Shown here one piece after another: positions 8,174 through 15,856 of a stretch of DNA of 21,383 nt (position 1 is the first letter of the stretch; every line of letters begins with the position of its first letter). Location of the stretch: positions 1 to 21,383 of the forward strand of contig CAJOEQ010000011.1 in NCBI GenBank assembly GCA_905233515.1, read 5' to 3'. The DNA comes from an uncultured Synergistales bacterium. GTDB taxonomy: Bacteria > Synergistota > Synergistia > Synergistales > Aminobacteriaceae. A program made the position numbers and the translations under genes. The notes under the pieces were generated by a model. It did not search any database and was not told where the DNA came from. It was given only the letters and a program-made list of their open reading frames with translations.

Positions 8174-8247
8174 GGGCCTATAGCTCAAGTGGTTAGAGCC
8201 ACCGGCTCATAACCGGAAGGTTCTTGGTTCGAGTCCAAGTAGGCCCA
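8174..8247 (+). tRNA. tRNA with CAT anticodon (tRNA-Ile2 more likely than Met)
   Basis: This is a 74-nt cloverleaf. The acceptor stem GGGCCTA pairs with TAGGCCC, the D arm is GCTC/GAGC, and the anticodon loop CTCATAA (anticodon CAT) sits on a CCGG/CCGG stem. The T arm CTTGG/CCAAG carries loop TTCGAGT, and the discriminator base is A. The outermost anticodon-stem pair is an A-A mismatch and position 26 is C, both slightly unusual. CCA is not encoded, so a CCA-adding enzyme is required. A CAT anticodon fits initiator Met, elongator Met or the Ile2 tRNA, whose C34 becomes lysidine to read AUA. The acceptor stem matches common bacterial isoleucine tRNAs and the G1-C72 pair argues against an initiator. 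I therefore favour Ile2, with elongator Met as the alternative. It is a single gene, not part of a tRNA cluster. Confidence 0.95.
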
Positions 8248-8253
8248 TACAGT

Positions 8254-8285
8254 AAAAGCTCCTGTTAAATCGGGGGCTTTTGTCA
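8254..8285 (+). terminator. Intrinsic terminator of the tRNA gene
   Basis: AAAAGCTCC at 8254-8262 pairs with GGGGCTTTT at 8273-8281 (9 bp with one G-U), with a 10-nt loop and further T-rich sequence after it. It starts 7 nt after the tRNA 3' end. The run from here to the gpmA start at 8400 is AT-rich; a Shine-Dalgarno site is obvious but I see no convincing promoter for gpmA. Confidence 0.8.
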
Positions 8286-8399
8286 TATTTTCACGTCTAA
8301 AAACTTTCATAATCTAACATTCAGGGCTTTAAAAATTTTAAACTTTCTGATAATCTAGCGCACAAGAATTATTATTTTATAGAAGGAGGAAATTTTTTC

Positions 8400-9146
8400 A
8401 TGTATCAGATCGTATTAATTCGACACGGTGAAAGCGCATGGAATAAAGAAAACAGATTCACGGGCTGGACTGATGTTCCACTCTCAGAGAAGGGAATTAA
8501 CGAAGCTCGCGAGGCCGGGAAATTGCTAAAAGCTGAAGGATTCAAATTTGATTATGCGTTTACTTCAGTGTTAAAGAGAGCAATTAAAACTCTTTGGCTT
8601 GTCCTTGAAGAGATGGATTTAATGTGGATTCCGATTCAGCACTCATGGAAATTAAATGAGCGTCATTATGGAGCTTTACAGGGACTCAATAAAGCAGATA
8701 CAGCCGCGAAATTCGGTGATGCTCAAGTAAAAATTTGGCGCAGAAGTTACGACGTTCCGCCGCCTGTTCTGGAAAAATCAGACGAGAGATACCCCGGCCA
8801 TGATCCTAGATATGCAGGCTTAAGCGAGTCAGAATTGCCGTTAACTGAGTGTCTTGCTGATACAGTAGCGAGAGTCGTTCCTTTCTGGAAAGATTCAATT
8901 ATTCCTGAAATTAAATCAGGCAAAAAAATAATTATTGCTGCTCATGGTAATTCATTAAGAGCACTCGTTAAATATCTCGATAACGTATCAGAGAAAGATA
9001 TTCTTGAGCTCAATATTCCGACTGGAGTCCCGTTACTTTACGAACTTAATGACGACATGACCCCGAAATCACACAGATATTTGGGAGATGCTGAGGCAAT
9101 TGCAAAAGCTCAGGCAGCAGTCGCTAATCAAGGTAAGGCAAAATAA
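8400..9146 (+). CDS. gpmA: 2,3-bisphosphoglycerate-dependent phosphoglycerate mutase
   Basis: This 248-residue cytoplasmic glycolytic enzyme interconverts 3- and 2-phosphoglycerate using a phosphohistidine intermediate. It shows the histidine-phosphatase signature [10 protein letters not shown] (6-15) with nucleophile His9, and [13 protein letters not shown] (20-32). Glu87 in [13 protein letters not shown] is the general acid/base, and the second catalytic His182 lies in [12 protein letters not shown]. The full set of dPGM motifs and the length distinguish it from short phosphatases of the same superfamily. The ATG at 8400 has a strong GAAGGAGGA about 9 nt upstream. The aminotransferase begins 12 bases after its stop, so the two are probably co-transcribed. 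Confidence 0.96.
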   Translation: MYQIVLIRHGESAWNKENRFTGWTDVPLSEKGINEAREAGKLLKAEGFKFDYAFTSVLKRAIKTLWLVLEEMDLMWIPIQHSWKLNERHYGALQGLNKADTAAKFGDAQVKIWRRSYDVPPPVLEKSDERYPGHDPRYAGLSESELPLTECLADTVARVVPFWKDSIIPEIKSGKKIIIAAHGNSLRALVKYLDNVSEKDILELNIPTGVPLLYELNDDMTPKSHRYLGDAEAIAKAQAAVANQGKAK

Positions 9147-9158
9147 GGAGTGTAAATT

Positions 9159-10370
9159 ATGCATTTTTCAGACAGAATAAAGGCTTTGAGATTCTCACCT
9201 ATTAGGCGGTTAATTCCGTATTCTGATGAGGTCAAAGCACAGGGCAAAAAAGTTTATCACTTAAATATAGGCCAGCCCGATATAAAGACTCCTGAAGGAT
9301 ATTTTAAGGCAATACAAAATTTTCATCCTGCGACAGTGGCCTATGCAACTTCACAGGGAATCCCCGAATTACGCGATGCAATGAGCGCATATTATCACGG
9401 TATAGGAGTCCCTTATGATCGCAATGATATTTACGTAACTTGCGGAGGGAGTGAGGCTCTTTCTTTTGCTGTCATGATTTTATGTGATGCAGGCGATGAG
9501 ATTCTTGTCCCAGAACCTTTTTACGCGAATTATAATACTTTCGCAAATTGTGCGCTGGCAAAATTAAGGCCGATTCCTACGAATGCAGAAAACGGCTATC
9601 ACTTACCGCCCGAAAATGTAATCGAAAATTTAATCACGTCAAAGACTCGCGCTATATGGATGTCTCATCCCTGCAACCCGACGGGAGTCTTGTATACTCC
9701 TGATGAGATAGGCATGATTTGCAGGATCGCGAAAAAACACGATATTTTTATCATTGCCGATGAAGTTTACCGCGAATTTAGATACAATGACGGTGAATTT
9801 GTCAGCTTTGGATCAATTAAGGACGCTCAAGACAGAGTCATAATGGTCGACTCAGTTTCTAAACGTTACAGCGCGTGCGGTGCGAGAATTGGCTGTATTG
9901 CTATAAAGAATAAAGATTTTCTTGCTGAGGCCATGAAATTATGTCAGGGGCGTTTAAGTGTCTCATCTCTTGAACAAGTAGCAGCTACTGAATTATATAA
10001 GACTCCTAAATCTTATCTTGAAGAAGTCAACAAAGAATACAAAATGAGGCGCGATGTCTTATATAAGGGACTCAAGGCAATTGATGGGACTATTTGCCAC
10101 GAACCTGAAGGAGCTTTCTATACAATGGTAAAATTCCCGATGTTAGACAGCTCAGAGAAATTTATTATCTGGATGCTTCAGAATTTCGACATTAACGGCG
10201 AAACAACTATGGCAGCTCCGGGCAATGGATTTTACGCGAATCCTGAACAGGGAATTAACGAAATGAGAATCGCTTATGTTCTCAAGAAAGAAGATTTAGA
10301 GAAGGCTTTAAATATTCTCAAACAAGCAATCGCAGCATATCCCGGACGAATTGAAGCAATAAAGGCATAA
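9159..10370 (+). CDS. PLP-dependent class I aminotransferase
   Basis: This 403-residue fold-type I aminotransferase is of the aspartate/aromatic aminotransferase group (AAT_I). LNIGQPD (35-41) belongs to the substrate-binding region. CGGSEAL (95-101) binds the PLP phosphate, and NPTG (173-176) carries the conserved Asn. Asp201 and Tyr204 in DEVYREF contact the PLP ring. Lys235 in SVSKRYSACGARIG is the residue that holds PLP as a Schiff base. The C-terminal EMRIAYVL contains the Arg expected to bind the substrate alpha-carboxylate. Substrate cannot be assigned from sequence alone; aspartate/glutamate or aromatic amino acids with 2-oxoglutarate are the likeliest. The start is ATG at 9159 with AAGGAGTG upstream, 12 bases after gpmA. 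A strong terminator follows the gene. Confidence 0.9.
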   Translation: MHFSDRIKALRFSPIRRLIPYSDEVKAQGKKVYHLNIGQPDIKTPEGYFKAIQNFHPATVAYATSQGIPELRDAMSAYYHGIGVPYDRNDIYVTCGGSEALSFAVMILCDAGDEILVPEPFYANYNTFANCALAKLRPIPTNAENGYHLPPENVIENLITSKTRAIWMSHPCNPTGVLYTPDEIGMICRIAKKHDIFIIADEVYREFRYNDGEFVSFGSIKDAQDRVIMVDSVSKRYSACGARIGCIAIKNKDFLAEAMKLCQGRLSVSSLEQVAATELYKTPKSYLEEVNKEYKMRRDVLYKGLKAIDGTICHEPEGAFYTMVKFPMLDSSEKFIIWMLQNFDINGETTMAAPGNGFYANPEQGINEMRIAYVLKKEDLEKALNILKQAIAAYPGRIEAIKA

Positions 10371-10392
10371 TGTAATTAAACAATAAAATTTT

Positions 10393-10432
10393 TCTCGGTC
10401 TTGAAATTTTTTCAGGATCGGGAATTTTTTTT
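10393..10432 (+). terminator. Strong intrinsic terminator after aminotransferase gene
   Basis: TCTCGGTCTTGAAA (10393-10406) pairs with TTTCAGGATCGGGA (10410-10423) over 14 bp including three G-U pairs, around a TTT loop, and is followed by AA and eight T. It separates gpmA-aminotransferase from flgB. Confidence 0.88.
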
Positions 10433-10440
10433 ATTTGTTG

Positions 10441-10446
10441 TATAAT
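10441..10446 (+). promoter_or_regulatory. Possible -10 element for flgBC
   Basis: A perfect TATAAT lies 40 nt upstream of the flgB start, directly after the preceding terminator. The -35 position falls in the terminator arm and does not match consensus. No sigma-28 (TAAA ... GCCGATAA) site was found. This is tentative. Confidence 0.35.
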
Positions 10447-10486
10447 AGCTTGCATAAATTCAAATTCAGGGAGTGAGAATAAAATC

Positions 10487-10888
10487 ATGTTGAGCGATTA
10501 CACATGGGACGTAATATCAAAAGAGTCTGAATCTCTCGCGAAAAGATTCAACGCAGTAACAAAAAATGTAGCTAATGCAAATACACCCGGTTATGCTAGG
10601 CGAAATGTCTCATTTGAGGATCAATTACGCAAAGTTATGGAGCAGGATAAACATTTACACATGACAGTAACAGATGAGGCTCATATACCTTCAGCACCGT
10701 TAAGAATCAGCGACGTTCACGCGGCAGATTTCAAAATTTTTGACGAACAATATAGACTCGATTTGAATAACGTCGACCCTGAACGCGAAATGGCAATATT
10801 AGCAGAAACACGCATGATGTATAGTGCTTTCATGAGAATTGCGGCAACAAAAAACTCTACTTTGAGAAGTGTTATAGCTGGCAGATAA
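10487..10888 (+). CDS. flgB: Flagellar basal-body rod protein FlgB
   Basis: At 133 residues this is FlgB, the proximal rod subunit of the flagellar basal body, exported by the flagellar type III system rather than by a signal peptide. The conserved N-terminal rod-protein motif is KNVANANTPGYARRNVSF (about 27-44). The helical C-terminus (about 100-130) ends in the usual heptad-rich pattern (MAILAETRMMYSAFMRIAAT). The ATG at 10487 has GGGAGTGAG upstream. The strong terminator at 10393-10432 makes it the first gene of its transcript. flgC follows after 16 bases. FlgB presence indicates a flagellum or its remnant; both rod genes are intact. Confidence 0.95.
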   Translation: MLSDYTWDVISKESESLAKRFNAVTKNVANANTPGYARRNVSFEDQLRKVMEQDKHLHMTVTDEAHIPSAPLRISDVHAADFKIFDEQYRLDLNNVDPEREMAILAETRMMYSAFMRIAATKNSTLRSVIAGR

Positions 10889-10904
10889 AAGGAGTAAATA
10901 AATC

Positions 10905-11312
10905 ATGAAAATTTTTGACAGTATGGAAATCGCCGGAAGTTCTTTAACTGCTCATAGACTCTGGACTTCAAATTTAGCAAATATTAATACAACACGAACT
11001 AAAGCAGGAGGCCCCTATAAAAGACGCGTGCCAGTTTTTGCGGAAATGCTTGACGAGACTCTTGACGGTTATCACGATATAGGCGGAGTAAGAGTCATCG
11101 GCATAACTGAAGACAACGGCGCGCCCCGAATGACTTACCAGCCCGATCACCCCGACGCAAATGAACAAGGTTATGTCGCATATCCAAATGTTAATTTAGT
11201 TCGTGAAATGACTGACATGTTAGTAGCAAGCCGCGCATATGAGGCAAATTTAAGCGTTGTTACAACTGGCCGCGATATGTGGAACAGCGCATTAGAAGTC
11301 ATAAGAGGGTAA
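10905..11312 (+). CDS. flgC: Flagellar basal-body rod protein FlgC
   Basis: At 135 residues this is FlgC, another proximal rod component. The N-terminal motif, SSLTAHRLWTSNLANINTT (about 11-29), is the FlgC form of the rod signature. The middle (about 60-95) holds the typical VIGITED...DHPDANEQGYVAYPN segment. The C-terminus has the conserved VNLVREMTDMLVASRAYEAN (about 96-115), shared by rod and hook proteins. The ATG at 10905 has AAAGGAGT upstream. The usual next gene in flgBC-fliE clusters, fliE, is absent here: a terminator and a convergent gene follow directly. Confidence 0.96.
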   Translation: MKIFDSMEIAGSSLTAHRLWTSNLANINTTRTKAGGPYKRRVPVFAEMLDETLDGYHDIGGVRVIGITEDNGAPRMTYQPDHPDANEQGYVAYPNVNLVREMTDMLVASRAYEANLSVVTTGRDMWNSALEVIRG

Positions 11313-11318
11313 AAATTT

Positions 11319-11365
11319 ATTCCCGAGAGATTCTATTATTAAGCGAGTCCCCCGGGATTTATTTA
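11319..11365. terminator. Shared terminator between flgC and the serine hydrolase gene
   Basis: TCCCG/CGGGA (11321-11325 with 11353-11357) and GATTC/GAGTC (11329-11333 with 11345-11349) stack around a 3x3 internal loop. On the plus strand ATTTATTTATTTT follows. On the minus strand AATAAATTTTT follows. The position between two convergent stops supports use in both directions. Confidence 0.6.
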
Positions 11366-11367
11366 TT

Positions 11368-13305
11368 TTATTTCTTGCGCGATAACTTTTCAGAAAAATT
11401 TTTTTCGAGTATAGGCAAATATTGATTTATTATTCCCGTCTTATCGCTATTATTATAATTTCTCAGTAAAAATATTTTGCTTTTCGCGTTTATTGTGTAG
11501 GGATTTGTTGATGCCGCGCCTTGAGGGATTAATTTAATGCTTTCTTGAGTCATATCAGCTAGAGTCAATGCTAATCTTTCAGAAATATTATTATTATCTC
11601 CGTCAATTCCCATATAAATTAATTGCGGGACAAATCCCAGAGTCGCCGCCGTGAAATAATTTCCTGTAAAAATTTTCTTAGGATTAAAAGGTTTCAGAAC
11701 TGGCGAATTTATTTTATTTGTGAGATAAGCAATCACTAAATTTTTTGTCGGATCAATCATTACAAGAGTCCCCGTCCAGCCCTGATGGCCGATTGTGTTA
11801 GATTGTGAGTCAGTCCCGAAATAAAAGACTCGTTTATCTTCACCTTGTCTATACCAGCCTACACCCCATTGAGAATTATTTAAATTTTTAGGAGCTGTGA
11901 AGGAGTCTATTATGTTGCGCGAAAAAAATTTATTGCCTCCATATCCGCCAGTAAGCATAACAGAAGCTAATTTTGCTATATCAACAGCATTTGAGAAAAG
12001 CCCCGCGTGGCCTGAGACTCCTGACATTACATAAAATGCTTTTCCGTCGTGTACTTCTCCCTGAAGAGTATATTTGCGGATTCCCGGGAAGTTTATATTA
12101 TTTCCGTAAGTGTTGCCGATTAATTCAGTCGCCGCGCAGTCATTTGCATTGAAACCGTTTTTTAGCGGGTTATAAGTTATGTGAGTTAATCCCATAGGCC
12201 GCCAGAAATTTTCTCGCAAGTAAGTATTTAAATTTTGACCTGTTATTTTCTCGATTATGAACGTCATCAAAATATAATCAACGTCTGAATATAGAGTCTT
12301 ACTGCCGGGCTTATACATTAAAGGAGTCTTATAAATTGCTTGTAAACCTGACTCGCGGTTGCTTGCGTATAAAATATTATTCGTCTTAGGATCATATTTT
12401 TGTCTAACTGCATCAAAATTTTTATTATGATATTGAGTATCTGCCGGAAAACCTGCTTGATGACATAATAAATCCCTCACAGTAATTGCTGACTTCCATT
12501 TTTTGAGCGTGTTTATATCAGGAATATTATAACCGGAGTAATTTATTTTGATTGTTTTTTCCGCAAAATCCCGGCCAAGTATATCTATAATTCTTGAATC
12601 AATATTTAATTTGCCCTCACTGACTAATTTTTGAACAGCATAATTAATCGTGAACATTTTTGTAACTGAAGCTAAATCATAAAGAGTATTTATATTTACG
12701 TTCGAGCTGTTTTTGCGCGTGCCGTCCTGATTGTAAGAGTTAATTTTGCCCCATTGATTAGCATAAACTAACCGGCCATTTCGTATTATTGCTAGCTGTG
12801 CACTTGGGAATCCGTGCGAAATATCACAGGCAATTATATCAGAGATTAAATTTAAAACTTGCTGATTTATGCCGGACTCGTTTATATTCCCGTCGAGTAC
12901 TACAGGATAAGGCACAAAAATTTTTATAGCATTCTTTAACTCATACGGTACGATATTAGAAACTTGTATATTATTGACTCCGTCTTTTGCTATATTTGAG
13001 AAGTCAATTATAAAATTTCCGCCGTTATTGCATTCTGACGTGTTGAATTTGACTCCGTTAATAAATAAATTAAAGCTCTTGACCTGCTTTGAGACAGTCA
13101 TATAAATTTGTCCCTGACCATGATAGAAATTAAATCCCATCATGTTATTAATTGCAAGTGTATCATCAACCCGCCCGAGCCAGTCCGGAAAATTAGCAAC
13201 TTTTTGCCATTGATAATTAGGAATATTTGAGATTTTATTTATATCTGCCTGACAAGATGAGCATAACACGAGCAGCAATAACAAGCTAAAATAAATTTTC
13301 CGCAA
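11368..13305 (-). CDS. Exported serine hydrolase, PBP4B/YfeW-like
   Basis: This 645-residue protein belongs to the class C beta-lactamase/DD-peptidase superfamily and is most like E. coli YfeW (PBP4B), a putative D-Ala-D-Ala carboxypeptidase. A hydrophobic signal sequence (1-20) ends in LCSSC, which is not a good lipobox, so lipoprotein status is uncertain. A beta-rich domain (about 25-135) follows and is absent from YfeW as I recall it. The catalytic domain (about 145-545) carries nucleophile Ser213 and Lys216 (SVTK), Tyr339 in YSDVDY, and His507-Gln-Gly in GHQGWTGT in place of KTG. HQAGFPADTQY and VSGHAGLFS are shared with YfeW. The start is TTG at 13305 with AAAGGAGTG about 7 nt upstream, 14 bases after engB. 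It is thus the last gene of the tig-clpP-clpX-engB row, suggesting peptidoglycan tailoring. Beta-lactamase activity is possible but not expected. Confidence 0.82.
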   Translation of the reverse strand: MRKIYFSLLLLLVLCSSCQADINKISNIPNYQWQKVANFPDWLGRVDDTLAINNMMGFNFYHGQGQIYMTVSKQVKSFNLFINGVKFNTSECNNGGNFIIDFSNIAKDGVNNIQVSNIVPYELKNAIKIFVPYPVVLDGNINESGINQQVLNLISDIIACDISHGFPSAQLAIIRNGRLVYANQWGKINSYNQDGTRKNSSNVNINTLYDLASVTKMFTINYAVQKLVSEGKLNIDSRIIDILGRDFAEKTIKINYSGYNIPDINTLKKWKSAITVRDLLCHQAGFPADTQYHNKNFDAVRQKYDPKTNNILYASNRESGLQAIYKTPLMYKPGSKTLYSDVDYILMTFIIEKITGQNLNTYLRENFWRPMGLTHITYNPLKNGFNANDCAATELIGNTYGNNINFPGIRKYTLQGEVHDGKAFYVMSGVSGHAGLFSNAVDIAKLASVMLTGGYGGNKFFSRNIIDSFTAPKNLNNSQWGVGWYRQGEDKRVFYFGTDSQSNTIGHQGWTGTLVMIDPTKNLVIAYLTNKINSPVLKPFNPKKIFTGNYFTAATLGFVPQLIYMGIDGDNNNISERLALTLADMTQESIKLIPQGAASTNPYTINAKSKIFLLRNYNNSDKTGIINQYLPILEKNFSEKLSRKK

Positions 13306-13319
13306 AATATCACACTCCT

Positions 13320-13934
13320 TTATTTGCTCAAGAAATTTACTATAAAATTAATTAATTCGTTAATGCCTTCTTGTTTTCCTGTAAAAGTTGAAGTTATTGC
13401 GGGAACATCAACAGAATATAAGCCGTCTCGTATATAATTGTCTCGTGTAGATTTCCATTTGCCGCGCGCTATTTTATCGGCCTTAGTGAAGACTACAAAA
13501 ATATTTTTGCCTGATTGATTTATATATTCCTGTAATTCTTTATCATTTGCTAATAGTCCGTGCCTGAAATCTACTAAATGACAGACAAGTTTTAAATTTT
13601 CGCGGTTATTCATGTAAGCTGATACAAGTTTTCGCCAGTCATTGCGTTCGGTCTTACTTCTTGAAGCATAGCCATATCCCGGCAAATCCACGAGTCTAAG
13701 CGCAAAATTTTCTTTTGTTTCGACTCTGTAAAAATTTATACTTCTTGTTTTGCCCGGAGTCTGACCCGTTTTAGCGAGCCTTGTACCTAGTAACGCATTA
13801 ATTAATGACGATTTGCCCACGTTTGAACGGCCAGCTACAGCAATTTCCGGCAAATTTGAGTCTTCCTGTAAAAGCTGACCCGGCGTGAAACATGCAGCCT
13901 CAAGCCGGGATTTTGTAAAAATATTATTATTCAT
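13320..13934 (-). CDS. engB: Ribosome biogenesis GTPase EngB (YsxC/YihA)
   Basis: This 204-residue cytoplasmic TRAFAC GTPase is required for maturation of the large ribosomal subunit in other bacteria. G1 is GRSNVGKS (35-42), followed by the EngB-specific [14 protein letters not shown] (56-69) containing the G2 Thr. G3 is DLPGYGYA (83-90) and G4 is TKAD (150-153). The length is normal. The ATG at 13934 lies inside the last codons of clpX (8-base overlap) with no independent Shine-Dalgarno site, so translation is probably coupled. In many bacteria engB follows clpX or lon, and the same linkage appears here without lon. Confidence 0.95.
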   Translation of the reverse strand: MNNNIFTKSRLEAACFTPGQLLQEDSNLPEIAVAGRSNVGKSSLINALLGTRLAKTGQTPGKTRSINFYRVETKENFALRLVDLPGYGYASRSKTERNDWRKLVSAYMNNRENLKLVCHLVDFRHGLLANDKELQEYINQSGKNIFVVFTKADKIARGKWKSTRDNYIRDGLYSVDVPAITSTFTGKQEGINELINFIVNFLSK

Positions 13935-15264
13935 GTAAAAGCGTATCTAATGGAATGTGATTATTTCTCACAAATTCAGGAGTAATAATTAATTTCTTGC
14001 CTCGTTTTTGTGAGTCTGGCATTGAAGGTAATTCAAACTCTAAATCAAGCATTAAATTTTCCATGATTGAACGTAGACCGCGCGCGCCAGTTTTCTTATT
14101 TACTGCGAGTTCTGCAATTAATTCTAGAGCTTCAGGCGTAAATTCTAAATTAACCCCGTCCATCTCTAAAATTTTTGTATATTGCTTGACGAGTGCGTTT
14201 TTAGGTTCCTGCAAAATCCTGATAAAAGCCTCTTTATCAAGTTCATCAAGAGCAACTAAAACGGGTATACGTCCGACAAGTTCCGGGATAAATCCATAAG
14301 TTACTAAGTCTTCAGGCTGTACTTTGCTTAAAATTTCGTGGGAGCCTGATTTTTTCGCCAATTCAGAGCCGAATCCCATAGATTTTTGCAGTTCTCTGCG
14401 CGCTATAATGGGTTCTAGTCCGTCAAATGCTCCACCGCAAATAAATAAAATATTTTCAGTGTTGACCTGTACAAATTCTTGCTGAGGGTGTTTTCTGCCG
14501 CCCTTAGGTGGAATATTTGAGAGTGTACCTTCAAGAATCTTTAATAAAGCCTGCTGGACTCCTTCTCCTGACACATCGCGGGTGATAGAGACTGACTCAG
14601 ATTTTCGCGCTATCTTGTCAACCTCATCAAGATAAATAATGCCTCTTTCTGCGGCCTGTAAATCACCGTCAGCAGCCTGCAATAAACGCACTAAAATATT
14701 TTCTACGTCTTCACCGACATATCCCGCTTCTGTTAAAGTCGTAGCATCTGCAATCGCAAAAGGCACGTTTAATTTTTTCGCTATAGTCTGAGCAATTAAA
14801 GTTTTGCCCGATCCGGTCGGTCCGAGTAAAAGCACGTTACTTTTTTGCAGTTCAACGTCGGGATCTGTGCGGCCTTCAAGATTATTGCGGACTCTTTGAT
14901 AATGATTATGAACAGCAACAGAGACAACTTTTTTTGCGCGGGCTTGGCCTATTACGTATTGATCAAGAAAGCTGCTTAAATCTTTAGGTTTAATCTCATC
15001 GCCGATTTTAGTACTCGTTCTATAAGCGTCTGACACGTCGACTCTGCTTGATTTCTTAGATTTTGCCCTCTCATCAAAAATATTCATTTGACGTTTAGGC
15101 TTTTCTTCTCCGTCTTTAGTAGCAATCATTAAATTACATACTGCAATACATTGATCGCAAATTCTGACATTACCATTAGGGCCGTCGAACATGTCTTCAA
15201 CTTCAGAACGAGGCTTCCCGCAAAATGAACACCTGTCAAATTTTGTCTTAAAAATATCGGGCAT
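13927..15264 (-). CDS. clpX: ATP-dependent protease ATP-binding subunit ClpX
   Basis: ClpX is the AAA+ unfoldase that feeds substrates into ClpP. The zinc-binding domain uses Cys12, Cys15, Cys36 and Cys39 (CSFC ... CDQC). The AAA+ domain has Walker A GPTGSGKT, the pore loop GYVG, Walker [10 protein letters not shown], and RKHPQQEF of the substrate-contacting loop. The ClpP-docking loop reads MGFG where IGFG is usual. I start it at the ATG at 15264 (445 residues; residue numbers from there), 4 bases after the clpP stop. An upstream in-frame TTG at 15282 would add six residues overlapping clpP, but the GAGG that would serve the ATG lies just after that TTG. The zinc finger then begins at the usual distance from the N-terminus. 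engB overlaps its end by 8 bases. Confidence 0.96.
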   Translation of the reverse strand: MPDIFKTKFDRCSFCGKPRSEVEDMFDGPNGNVRICDQCIAVCNLMIATKDGEEKPKRQMNIFDERAKSKKSSRVDVSDAYRTSTKIGDEIKPKDLSSFLDQYVIGQARAKKVVSVAVHNHYQRVRNNLEGRTDPDVELQKSNVLLLGPTGSGKTLIAQTIAKKLNVPFAIADATTLTEAGYVGEDVENILVRLLQAADGDLQAAERGIIYLDEVDKIARKSESVSITRDVSGEGVQQALLKILEGTLSNIPPKGGRKHPQQEFVQVNTENILFICGGAFDGLEPIIARRELQKSMGFGSELAKKSGSHEILSKVQPEDLVTYGFIPELVGRIPVLVALDELDKEAFIRILQEPKNALVKQYTKILEMDGVNLEFTPEALELIAELAVNKKTGARGLRSIMENLMLDLEFELPSMPDSQKRGKKLIITPEFVRNNHIPLDTLLHE

Positions 15265-15268
15265 AATT

Positions 15269-15853
15269 TTATCTTGCCTCAATTATTTTATCGATTAGGC
15301 CGTATTTTAAGGCTTCATCGGCTGTCATGTAATTATCTCTGTCAGTGTCTTTCGCGATAGTTTTTATATTTTGCCCAGTGTGAGAGGCTAAAATTTTATT
15401 CATGCGTTCTTTTGTGCGTAGGATATTGCGCGCCTGAATCTCTATATCGCTTGCTTGACCTCTTGCGCCTCCTAAAGGCTGATGAATCATCATTTCTGCG
15501 TTAGGAAGTGCGAATCGTTTCCCCTTTGCTCCGCCTGCTAATAACACTGCGGCCATACTTGCAGCAAGTCCCACGCAAATAGTAGAAACTTGAGGCTTTA
15601 TATATTGCATAGTGTCATAAATTGCAAGCCCTGCGCTGACACTTCCGCCGGGACTGTTGATATAAATATTTATGTCTTTATCGGGGTCTTCACTCTCAAG
15701 AAATAATAATTGAGCAACGATTGAATTTGCTACGTCGTCAACAATTTCAGAGCCTAGGAAAATTATTCTATCTTTCAAGAGCCGGCTATAAATATCGTAA
15801 CTTCTTTCACCGCGCCCGGTCTGTTCGATTACATAAGGAATATAATAGGCCAT
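15269..15853 (-). CDS. clpP: ATP-dependent Clp protease proteolytic subunit ClpP
   Basis: At 194 residues this is the standard ClpP serine protease, which assembles as a double heptamer and degrades proteins unfolded by ClpX or other Clp ATPases. The catalytic triad is visible: Ser99 in GLAASMAA, His124 in MMIHQPLGG and Asp173 in [22 protein letters not shown] (65-80) forms the oxyanion and substrate-binding strand. The N-terminus is short ([20 protein letters not shown]), so there is little or no propeptide. The ATG at 15853 is 3 bases after the tig stop, with CAGGAGAA upstream inside tig. clpX follows with a 4-base gap, matching a single ClpXP operon. Confidence 0.97.
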   Translation of the reverse strand: MAYYIPYVIEQTGRGERSYDIYSRLLKDRIIFLGSEIVDDVANSIVAQLLFLESEDPDKDINIYINSPGGSVSAGLAIYDTMQYIKPQVSTICVGLAASMAAVLLAGGAKGKRFALPNAEMMIHQPLGGARGQASDIEIQARNILRTKERMNKILASHTGQNIKTIAKDTDRDNYMTADEALKYGLIDKIIEAR

Positions 15854-15856
15854 TAA

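Noticed and set aside
15265-15282. TTG start of ClpX at 15282 adding six residues
   Set aside because: It lies inside clpP and would leave no Shine-Dalgarno site; GAGG sits in place for the ATG at 15264, which also gives the usual ClpX N-terminus.
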